DNA from: Acidobacteriota bacterium
GTDB taxonomy: Bacteria; Acidobacteriota; Blastocatellia; Pyrinomonadales; Pyrinomonadaceae
Assembly (NCBI GenBank): GCA_029781855.1
Contig: JAKOVX010000048.1
Location: forward strand, 81,499 to 145,498
DNA: 64,000 nucleotides
Direction: 5' to 3'
This document shows, piece by piece, positions 33,401-41,366 of this stretch (positions within the stretch are counted from its first letter, which is position 1; each line of letters opens with the position of its first letter). The translations under genes and the position numbers were made by a program. The notes under the pieces were generated by a model. It had not been told where the DNA came from. It saw only the letters and a list, made by a program, of their open reading frames with translations, and did no database searches.

Positions 33401-34327
33401 TTATTCTGTGCCGGGTATCTTCAGCAACGCTTCGCGACAAATCTGGGCGAGGTAAACGTCACTGCTGCCTATATTTGCACGAAGAAACGGAATTGCGGAC
33501 GGGTCGCCGATCGCCCCGAGCGCGTAGGCCGCCTCCCGGCGGGCGTCTTCGGACTCCTTTCGATTATTTGCGATCGCCAACAGCAAACGAAGCGGCTCCT
33601 GAAACGTCGAAGACAGTTTCGGCAGATCCGGATCGGCGGCCATTTCCTTGTACTTTTCGGGGAGAAAATCCTGCGGGGTCGAACGTGAATATTTCCCGAA
33701 CCGGACCTTTTCCGCGATCTGACCGACTGAGCGTGCGGCTGAGCGTCGCAGATACTCGTCTTCCGAACCTCGGCGGCGTTTTAAGATGGCGGTCAGTGCG
33801 GCGAGCCCTGATTCGCTGCCTATTTTCCCCAAGGCAGCCGCCGCCGCCGCCCGGACACTTGCGGCCTTGTCATGGAGCGCAGATTCGGCAAGGGCGGCTA
33901 CGGCGCCTTCGATCCGGGCCCTGCCAAGTGCGGATGCGGCTTCGCCACGGACGAATTCAGAACGGTCACGCAGCAAAGGAACCAAAACAGAAGAAACCTC
34001 AGGTTTTGGCAGATGCGTGACCGCGTTTGCGGCGGTCGCCCGGACTACTTCGTCGGGGTCGTTGAGTGCCGGGATCGCAATACGGCTTGCGTCTTCAGTG
34101 CCCAGATTTCGTACCTGACCGAGGGCATCCCGTTTCTGCTCGGTATTACCGTTTACGATACTTTCTGAAAGCTTTTGCAGGTTTTGTGCTTTTACGGATG
34201 CGGCAGATCCGCTCGCGATCAAAACAAATGCGATCGAGGCGCGAACGACTATTTGGATGAATTTTGAAGGGCGATCTTTATTCGTCACGCGTTGCGATGA
34301 ACTGTCTGCCGGCGCATCCATTCCCAT
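33401..34327 (-). CDS. HEAT-repeat protein, exported
   Basis: 308 residues. A hydrophobic signal (about 25-47, ending SVKAQ) precedes an almost continuous array of HEAT/PBS-lyase-like repeats of about 31 residues (LNDPDEVVRATAANAVTHL, RDRSEFVRGEAASALGRA, AYALGAIGDPSAIPFLRA). Such solenoids are protein-binding scaffolds. No catalytic part is present. The gene starts inside the last 43 bases of the small gene at 34285-34509, so the two are probably co-translated. Confidence 0.85.
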   Translation of the reverse strand: MGMDAPADSSSQRVTNKDRPSKFIQIVVRASIAFVLIASGSAASVKAQNLQKLSESIVNGNTEQKRDALGQVRNLGTEDASRIAIPALNDPDEVVRATAANAVTHLPKPEVSSVLVPLLRDRSEFVRGEAASALGRARIEGAVAALAESALHDKAASVRAAAAAALGKIGSESGLAALTAILKRRRGSEDEYLRRSAARSVGQIAEKVRFGKYSRSTPQDFLPEKYKEMAADPDLPKLSSTFQEPLRLLLAIANNRKESEDARREAAYALGAIGDPSAIPFLRANIGSSDVYLAQICREALLKIPGTE

Positions 34328-34509
34328 TCGGTGACCTGACGGGCGCGTACATTTTCGTATGCGTTCGCGAGCGACATTATAAGGTCATCGTTGACGACGG
34401 TCTCAAGCGAAGAATATCGGCGCGAGGAGGTGGACGTTCGAGTTTGGATTTCGGAATTGTGCGAGCCGCGGACATTTCGGGCGGCAGAAGTAGGCTCTCG
34501 GTTGATCAT
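34285..34509 (-). CDS. Small gene of unknown function with a strong ribosome site
   Basis: 74 residues starting at ATG 34509, with GGAGG placed 6 bases upstream. The N-terminal 40 residues are Ser/Arg/Thr-rich; the remainder looks helical (VVNDDLIMSLANAYENVRA). The stop lies 43 bases inside the HEAT-repeat gene in another frame. The good ribosome site and the AT-rich upstream promoter-like DNA support a real gene, while the lack of any family match keeps it uncertain. It could serve as a leader peptide for the HEAT gene. Confidence 0.45.
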   Translation of the reverse strand: MINREPTSAARNVRGSHNSEIQTRTSTSSRRYSSLETVVNDDLIMSLANAYENVRARQVTEWEWMRRQTVHRNA

Positions 34510-34880
34510 CGTCTTTCCTCCAGTTTTTGGGGCAGACGATCGAACCGGCGAATCAGGGCATCACGTGGCGATGGTCTGCAGGATTTTTGTGTTTATCATC
34601 AAGCGTTTTCTAAAGCAAAACTCCTAAACTATAAGCAAAAATCAGAATATCACGATTTGTTTTCACGGTAAACAAAAATAGACAAAAATCCGTTCTTTCG
34701 TTAATATTTTGATATGTTTCGTTTACGTTATCTCGCCCTTACCTAGCCGCTCGTTGAACTCGATTTGACGACGCGGCGATCAACACACGCAAACTGATCT
34801 ATTAATTTAGAATTCAATCGGTGGATACACTTGTTGTTATCCGCTAAACTTACTTTTCTTAAGTCGTAAGACTATTTGAT
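34510..34880. other. Divergent intergenic region between the HEAT operon and leuS
   Basis: About 370 bases. The segment 34600-34720 is markedly AT-rich and probably contains the divergent promoters. I see no T-box, no tRNA-like structure and no second coding frame. Confidence 0.5.
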
Positions 34881-37556
34881 ATGGACGAGAAATATTTCGC
34901 GAAAAAGATCGAGCAAAAGTGGCAGCGAAAGTGGGCCGAGAGCGGTGCGTTCGAGGTGGAGATCGAGCCGGCCGACGGTCGCCCAAAATTCTACCAGTTG
35001 GAAATGCTGCCGTACCCGTCAGGCAACCTTCATATGGGCCACGTTCGGAACTATTCGGCAGGCGACGCTTTGGCGTGGTACAAGCGGCTTCGCGGCTTCA
35101 ACGTGCTGCATCCGATCGGTTGGGATTCGTTCGGCCAGCCTGCGGAGGACGCGGCTGTAAAGCGTGGCGTTAATCCTCGCGACTGGACCGAAGAAAATAT
35201 CAAGGTGATGCGCGGCCAGCTCGAACGCCTTGGCCTGAGCTACGATTGGCGGCGACAGATGTACGCCCACACACCTGAGTATTACAAGTTTGACCAGTGG
35301 TTCTTTCTGAAAATGTTCGAGATGGGACTGGCGTACAAGCGTTTGACGCAAGTCAACTGGTGCGAGCACGACCAGGCGACGCTGTCGAACGAACAGGCGA
35401 GCGGCGGATTGTGCTGGCGGTGCGGAAATCCGGTTACAAAGAAGGATCTTGAGCAGTGGTTTTTGAAAACGACCGCATACACTGACCAACTCCTGGAAGA
35501 CATGGCCGAGATCGAGGCCGATTGGCCGGCTCACGTCCTGAAGCGTCAGAGCGATTGGATCGGCCGTTCCGAGGGTGCGTTCGTCGATTTCAAAATTCGG
35601 ATCGCGACCGGGCAGCTTTCGCAGTTGCCTGTCGGAGCGCCGGAGAAGATCCGCGTGTTCACCACGCGCATCGACACTATATACGGCGCGAATGCGGTGG
35701 TAGTTGCAGCCGAGCACCCGATCATTGCGGCCCATCGTGCAACGCTTTCCCCGAAGGTGGTCGAGAAGGTCGACCTGATCGCTGCCGAAAATCTGAAGCC
35801 AAAGGAACGCGACGCCGAGATCGAAAAAGACGGTATCGACACGGGCCTCAAAGTGATCAATCCTTTCAGCGGCGAGCCGTTGCCGGTTTGGGTCGGCAAC
35901 TACGTGATGATGGATTACGGTACCGGAGCCGTGATGAGCGTGCCGGCACACGATGAACGGGACTTTGAGTTTGCGAAGAAATTCGGGCTTCCGATCCGTC
36001 AAGTCATCTCCGAGCCGCACATGGAGCATGCACATCACACGATGCAAGTGCTTGCGCTAGAGCAGGCTTTCACCGATTACGGCGTGCTCGTTCACTCCGA
36101 TTATTGGAACGGCAAGACAAGCGACGACGCCAAGGTTCAGATGACCGATTGGGCGGTCAAACATGGCTTTGGCGAGGCGGCGACGACCTACAGGCTGCGC
36201 GACTGGGGAATTTCACGGCAGCGATTCTGGGGATCGCCGATCCCGATAGTTTATTGCGATGACTGCGGAGTCGTACCTGAGAAATTCGAGAATTTGCCGA
36301 TCCGGCTTCCTGAGAACGCCCCGATCACCGGTACCGGCGAATCGCCGCTGGCGAAGGTTCCGGAGTTTTACGAGACGACCTGTCCGGAATGTCATGGACC
36401 GGCGAAACGGGAAACCGACACGATGGATACGTTCGTCGATTCGTCTTGGTATTTCTTCAGATACACGGATCCGGGCAACGAGATACTGCCGTTTGACCCT
36501 GAAACGGCGGCTTACTGGACGCCGGTCGACCAGTACATCGGCGGCGATGACCACGCTGTGATGCACCTTATCTACACGCGTTTCTGGGCCAAAGTAATGC
36601 GTGATATGGGCCTCGTAACGATCGACGAACCGGTGAAGCGCCTGCTGACCCAGGGAATGGTTGTCGGCGAGACATTTTTCGACGACTCGACCGGAAAGAG
36701 GGTTTATCACCTGCCGGATAACGTGACTGTCACTCGCGATGCGAAGGGTAAGATCACCGGAGCGGTTTCGAAAGACGGGATGCCGCTCAAATTCGGCATC
36801 GAGCGGATGTCCAAATCGAAGGGCAACGGCGTCGATCCCGACGAAATGGTCGAGATCTACGGGGCCGACGCGGCGCGGATCTTCGTGATGTTTGCTGCCC
36901 CGATCGAGAACGAACTTGTGTGGAACGAAGCCGGCATCGAGGGAGCGGTGAGATTCCTGCAACGGGTGTGGCGTCTCATCTTTCGTTGGCAATCGGCACT
37001 TGCGAGTGAGCGGCTGGCCGATAGCGATGTGACCGAATCACTCGCGTCCCGAAAACTCAGACAAAAGACGCACCAGACGATAAAACGCGTCGGCGACAGT
37101 TTTGATAGTTTGCAGTTCAACACGCCGGTCGCAGCATTAATGGAACTTTCGAATGCCGTTTACGACATCGGCGTCGAGCCCGAGAATGCCAACGCAACCG
37201 AGGTCGCGGCTGTACGCGAAGCGGTCACTGCCTTGACATTGATGTTGACGCCTTTTGCGCCGCATGCGTCTGAGGAGTTGTATTCTGTACTGGTCGGCAA
37301 TGATAATGGAATGCTGGCGAACGGAGCCCGTTTTCCCGAATACAGCGAAGAATTGGCCCGGGCAGACGAGATCGAGATCCCGGTTCAGGTCAACGGCAAA
37401 CTCCGCTCGCGGGTGATGGCGGGACCCGAGACGCCGAACGAGGAGCTCGAAAGAATGGCCCTCGCGGACGAAAAGACCCGCGAGTACACGGACGGCAAAG
37501 AGATCGTCAAGGTAATCGTTGTACCTAAGAGGCTTGTCAATATCGTCGTCCGGTAA
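34881..37556 (+). CDS. leuS: Leucyl-tRNA synthetase
   Basis: 891 residues of a class I synthetase. The HIGH-type motif is in PYPSGNLHMGHVRNY (near 44) and the KMSKS-type motif in ERMSKSKGNGVDPDE (near 640). The CP1 editing domain lies in between (about 225-420, with VFTTRIDTIYGA and GTGAVMSVPAHDERD). A zinc-type insertion precedes it (CRCGNPV-like CWRCGNPVTKK and CDDCG / CPEC pairs). The anticodon-binding domain and LeuRS C-terminal extension end the chain. The enzyme charges tRNA-Leu and is essential. Length and domain order are normal for bacteria. Confidence 0.97.
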   Translation: MDEKYFAKKIEQKWQRKWAESGAFEVEIEPADGRPKFYQLEMLPYPSGNLHMGHVRNYSAGDALAWYKRLRGFNVLHPIGWDSFGQPAEDAAVKRGVNPRDWTEENIKVMRGQLERLGLSYDWRRQMYAHTPEYYKFDQWFFLKMFEMGLAYKRLTQVNWCEHDQATLSNEQASGGLCWRCGNPVTKKDLEQWFLKTTAYTDQLLEDMAEIEADWPAHVLKRQSDWIGRSEGAFVDFKIRIATGQLSQLPVGAPEKIRVFTTRIDTIYGANAVVVAAEHPIIAAHRATLSPKVVEKVDLIAAENLKPKERDAEIEKDGIDTGLKVINPFSGEPLPVWVGNYVMMDYGTGAVMSVPAHDERDFEFAKKFGLPIRQVISEPHMEHAHHTMQVLALEQAFTDYGVLVHSDYWNGKTSDDAKVQMTDWAVKHGFGEAATTYRLRDWGISRQRFWGSPIPIVYCDDCGVVPEKFENLPIRLPENAPITGTGESPLAKVPEFYETTCPECHGPAKRETDTMDTFVDSSWYFFRYTDPGNEILPFDPETAAYWTPVDQYIGGDDHAVMHLIYTRFWAKVMRDMGLVTIDEPVKRLLTQGMVVGETFFDDSTGKRVYHLPDNVTVTRDAKGKITGAVSKDGMPLKFGIERMSKSKGNGVDPDEMVEIYGADAARIFVMFAAPIENELVWNEAGIEGAVRFLQRVWRLIFRWQSALASERLADSDVTESLASRKLRQKTHQTIKRVGDSFDSLQFNTPVAALMELSNAVYDIGVEPENANATEVAAVREAVTALTLMLTPFAPHASEELYSVLVGNDNGMLANGARFPEYSEELARADEIEIPVQVNGKLRSRVMAGPETPNEELERMALADEKTREYTDGKEIVKVIVVPKRLVNIVVR

Positions 37557-37744
37557 CGAGCGAGTATGAACTTAAGAGTTGTGTCCGGAATCGACGTGCG
37601 TCAGATTCACAAAAATTCACTCTTGCTTGCGAACTTCGAAGATTTTAATATCAAGTCGTGATAATCTAAAATTTTCGTGGTCAATCGTATGCATTTGTGA
37701 TTGCGGCGAGCGATAATGATATCTTTACCATCTAACTTCTAATA

Positions 37745-40021
37745 ATGAGAGAGTGTCAGCTCTGCAAAAATTGTTTCTCCGACGATGTTGCGACGTGCCC
37801 TAACGATGGCATGCCGACGGCGCAGACCATCGCCGGTGAACCGGTGCTGGAAGGGAAGTATCACCTTGAGTCCCGGCTCGGCCAGGGCGGAATGGGCGTT
37901 GTTTACAAAGCCCGGCATGCCTATCTGAAGACTCAGTTGGCGATCAAGATCATTTTGCCCGACCTCGTCGGAAATGACCCGCAGTTGGTTACCCGATTTC
38001 GTCAGGAAGCGCTCGCGGCTGCGGCGATCCGCCATCAAAACGTCGTAAGTGTAACGGATTATGGCGTCGTGAACGGAGCGATGCCGTTTTTGGTAATGGA
38101 GTATGTCGAGGGCGAATCGCTGCACGACCTGCTCGCCCGCGAACAACGGCTCTCGCCCGAGCGAGCTCTCGATCTAATGACGGCAATTTGCGCCGGCGTT
38201 GGCGCCGCCCATCATCAGGGAATCGTCCACCGCGACCTCAAACCGTTAAATGTGATGATCTGCAATGACAAGCCCAGCTTGTCTCAGGCTGTCAAGATCC
38301 TTGATTTCGGTCTCGCGAAGATCAAATCCGGTGAGTTGCTCGGATCATTCATTCAGGCGCAAACGACCGGCCTTATGGGTTCGCCGTATTATATGGCGCC
38401 CGAACAGTGGGCCGATGAGGACCCGGACACGCGTGCCGATATTTACAGCCTAGGGGTGATGCTTTATCAAATGCTTGCCGGCGATGTTCCGTTCAAGGGT
38501 TCATCGATCCCGGCGATCATGAAGAAGCACATCTCTGATCCGCCGCCGCCGTTCTCGGAATTAGGAGTCAGCGTTCCGTACGCACTCGAACAGGCGGTGT
38601 TTCACACGCTGGAAAAAAATCCTGTAAGGCGTACCCAAACTGTTGAAATTCTCGTTCAAGAAATGCGGGCCGCGATCGAGCCGCTGACGTCTTCGTCGTC
38701 GATTCACATGACGACCGGACATTCGCTGCCTGTGTCGTCGCTCAGGATCCTGACGCGTCCGGCGTCATCAAAGGTATTTGTCGACAACGTAGCGGTTGGT
38801 ATGACCACGCACGACGGCGAGCTGCGGCTCGACGGTGTCCAGAGCGGCAACCACCTGCTTCGTATCAGCAAGCCCGGATTTCAGGATTGGGTCGGGGACG
38901 TTGTGTGTGACGGCAGTCCGATGGAGGTTGTCGCCGAACTAAGATCAACGCCGGTTCCCGATGTAAATGCAATCCCGAAACCCACGAGCGGATCGGTCTC
39001 GTATCCGAATGCCAACTCTGAGGGAGCAACGCAGTCGTTTCAAAGAGTCCCTTCTGCGGCGGTCGAGCAAACGATGCAACAGAATGCTGCGTCGACCATG
39101 CCGCCGGTCTTTGGAGCCGCGAGCATTCCGCCGAAGAAGTCATTCTTTTCCCCGCTTGTTTTGGGAATTACCGGAATATTCGGACTTTTAGTGCTCGTAA
39201 CGGTTGGAGTCGTCGCTGCATATATGTTTGGTGTCATCGGGCCGGCCAAGCCCGATGCAAACTCGACAAACAGGGCGAATACTTCTAATTCGTCGACTCC
39301 GGGTACAACGCCGACACCGATAGCGGTACCGAAGACGGAAATGGTCTCAATACCGGGTGGGACTTTCCAGATGGGAAGAAATACCGGACGTGAGGAAGAG
39401 CGTCCTGAGCATCCCGTGACGGTAAAGCCGTTCCGGATGGATAAGACCGAGGTCACGAACGCCGAATATTACGCCTTTGTCAGGGACACAGGCTATCGGC
39501 CGGTCCCGAGTCACTGGGTGAACGACAAGCCGAAACCGGGCCAGGAAAATATGCCGGTCCGCGACGTTAACATCGCTGATATTACGGCTTTTGCTTCCTG
39601 GCGGTCGAAGCGGGACGGAGGGGTCGTGTACCGATTGCCGACGGAAGCCGAATGGGAGTATGCGGCAAGGAATGGCGACCGTGACAACCTGTATCCGTGG
39701 GGCGACAGTTTTAAGCCCAAGTGTGCGGTCATTGACAAACCGTTGATGGAGCCCGAGATCGTCGGAACGGAATCCTGCCCTAATATGTGGGGAGTTCAGG
39801 ATCTCATCGGCAACGTCTACGAGTGGACCAGCAGTGTAGCTGAGCCGTACCCGGGAGCGGTTGCCGTCAAGCAGCCGACCGAGGTAATGAATGCGGTACG
39901 CGGCGGTTGTGCACAGAATAATTCAGCCGGTGAATATGCGATCACATCCACATATCGACAGTTCGTACCAGTCACCAAGCGGGATCTGCAACTCGGATTT
40001 CGCCTCGTTACCGACGGTTAG
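37745..40021 (+). CDS. Ser/Thr kinase with zinc ribbon, PEGA and sulfatase-modifying-factor domains
   Basis: 758 residues. Cysteines 4, 7, 10 and 18 form a short N-terminal zinc ribbon. The kinase domain (about 39-300) is intact: GQGGMGVV loop, K68 in AIKII, HRDLKPLNVM (162-171), DFG (187-189) and APEQW. A PEGA domain (about 330-400) and a Ser/Thr/Pro-rich linker lead to one transmembrane helix (about 463-492). The extracytoplasmic C-terminus (about 535-758) is an FGE/SUMF1 domain (MVSIPGGTFQMGRNTG ... RGGCAQN). It thus links an outside sensing or ligand domain to a cytoplasmic kinase. The TPR and pseudokinase genes follow on the same strand. Confidence 0.92.
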   Translation: MRECQLCKNCFSDDVATCPNDGMPTAQTIAGEPVLEGKYHLESRLGQGGMGVVYKARHAYLKTQLAIKIILPDLVGNDPQLVTRFRQEALAAAAIRHQNVVSVTDYGVVNGAMPFLVMEYVEGESLHDLLAREQRLSPERALDLMTAICAGVGAAHHQGIVHRDLKPLNVMICNDKPSLSQAVKILDFGLAKIKSGELLGSFIQAQTTGLMGSPYYMAPEQWADEDPDTRADIYSLGVMLYQMLAGDVPFKGSSIPAIMKKHISDPPPPFSELGVSVPYALEQAVFHTLEKNPVRRTQTVEILVQEMRAAIEPLTSSSSIHMTTGHSLPVSSLRILTRPASSKVFVDNVAVGMTTHDGELRLDGVQSGNHLLRISKPGFQDWVGDVVCDGSPMEVVAELRSTPVPDVNAIPKPTSGSVSYPNANSEGATQSFQRVPSAAVEQTMQQNAASTMPPVFGAASIPPKKSFFSPLVLGITGIFGLLVLVTVGVVAAYMFGVIGPAKPDANSTNRANTSNSSTPGTTPTPIAVPKTEMVSIPGGTFQMGRNTGREEERPEHPVTVKPFRMDKTEVTNAEYYAFVRDTGYRPVPSHWVNDKPKPGQENMPVRDVNIADITAFASWRSKRDGGVVYRLPTEAEWEYAARNGDRDNLYPWGDSFKPKCAVIDKPLMEPEIVGTESCPNMWGVQDLIGNVYEWTSSVAEPYPGAVAVKQPTEVMNAVRGGCAQNNSAGEYAITSTYRQFVPVTKRDLQLGFRLVTDG

Positions 40022-41315
40022 GCTATTTCGCTGCGGCCGGTCGGGATCGATCCTTCGCCGCCTATTTTGGATCATCGTGATCGTCGGGCTCTGGGTGGGC
40101 AGTGCTTTTGCACAGGATCTCGGTAGCAGCAACAAGCTCTTTCCGAAATCTGCTAAGACGGAAGCCAAGCCTAAAAAGAAGTCTCCTGCCGTTTCCAAAT
40201 CAAAGCGTCGAACGCCTGGTGCCGCAAAACAAAGCACGGCTGTCAAAAAGGCTGCGCCTCCATTGGCTGGGGACAATTCCGCGAGCGGGACGGCAATGTC
40301 CTCTCCCGAGATCGAACAGAAATACAAAGCTTTACTACTTGAAGGGAAAAATGCATTCGGGCGATCCGAGCTTGCCGCCAGCGAGAGTGCCTACGACCGA
40401 GCCACAAAGCTGAAGCCAAAGGATCCGTCGGCTTTCATCTCGCTTGGGATAATCTACTATTATTCGCTCCGATTCGAGTTGGCCGAAAAGGCTTTTCGAA
40501 AGGCTCTGGTGCTCGATCCGAAAAATGCCGAGGTCTATTTCGCGCTGAGCAGCGTTCTTTCGCAGCCGGTCGCGGCCCCGGATCTTTCGGGACGCTATGA
40601 AGAGGCGATTGACCTTGCTCGAAAGGCGATCGAGATCAAGCCAAATTCAGCCGCGGCGTTTGACCAACTCGGTGCGGCACTTGAAAGAGACGGATTGCTT
40701 GGTGCCGAAACGGAATCTGCATATCGAAAGGCAATATCGATAGACCCCTCGTACGCTCCCGCATACGCTCACCTGGGACGATTGCTCCGGAAAACGGGCC
40801 GCGGCGATGCGGCGAGACAAGCGTATGCATCGGCGATAAAGAACGCGGGAGAACCAATGGAACTTATCGCGATTGCCGATTCGTTCCAGTCAGAGCAGCG
40901 GTCGGCCGAGTCTATTCCGCTACTTAAAAGAGTTCTCGCCGGCGACCGGGACAATTATGCCACTCTGATACTGCTTGGACGGGCACTATCGCGGAATGGA
41001 GATATTAGGGGTGCCGAAAGCTACCTTTGGGCGGCCACACAGGCGAGCCCAATGAGTTTTGCGGCATTCGGCGAGCTTGCAAGGCTCTATCTTCGCCAGG
41101 AAGTCACCGGGCCGACAGAATCGGTACTTGCAAAGGGCGCAGCGGTTGCCGACGGATTTGAGCGGCGCGAAGTGGCAGGACTTTTCGAGCAACTCGGCGA
41201 TCTATATGCGAAACACAAGATGCCGAATGATGCGCTGAGAAGCTACAAAAAGGCAATGTCGCTGGATGCGTTGCGGGCCAGCCTGGCCGGCAAGGTCGCG
41301 GCAAATTGCCGGTAG
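39936..41315 (+). CDS. Exported TPR protein in the kinase operon
   Basis: The mature part is clear: signal/anchor helix LFWIIVIVGLWVGSAFAQ coded from about 40062, a Lys/Ser-rich linker, and about ten TPR-like repeats (AFISLGIIYYYSLRFELAEK, SYAPAYAHLGRLLRK). The start is not: no ATG, GTG or TTG occurs in frame between the kinase stop (40021) and the helix. The nearest ATG is at 39936, inside the kinase gene, giving a 42-residue positively charged extension and an 86-base overlap. A rare start codon (ATC at 40050) is the alternative. TPR arrays bind proteins; a scaffold role next to the two kinase-like genes is inferred. Confidence 0.75.
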   Translation: MRSHPHIDSSYQSPSGICNSDFASLPTVRLFRCGRSGSILRRLFWIIVIVGLWVGSAFAQDLGSSNKLFPKSAKTEAKPKKKSPAVSKSKRRTPGAAKQSTAVKKAAPPLAGDNSASGTAMSSPEIEQKYKALLLEGKNAFGRSELAASESAYDRATKLKPKDPSAFISLGIIYYYSLRFELAEKAFRKALVLDPKNAEVYFALSSVLSQPVAAPDLSGRYEEAIDLARKAIEIKPNSAAAFDQLGAALERDGLLGAETESAYRKAISIDPSYAPAYAHLGRLLRKTGRGDAARQAYASAIKNAGEPMELIAIADSFQSEQRSAESIPLLKRVLAGDRDNYATLILLGRALSRNGDIRGAESYLWAATQASPMSFAAFGELARLYLRQEVTGPTESVLAKGAAVADGFERREVAGLFEQLGDLYAKHKMPNDALRSYKKAMSLDALRASLAGKVAANCR

Positions 41316-41366
41316 GCTTCAGGCAGCCCGATCTAATGCGTTGCACCGCCATTTGGAAAGATTTTT

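Noticed and set aside
35019..36047. Antisense 342-codon frame inside leuS
   Set aside because: Same reason; no ribosome site and no recognisable domain.
36213..36992. Antisense 259-codon frame inside leuS
   Set aside because: leuS is unmistakable on the other strand; the frame arises from GC-rich codon bias.
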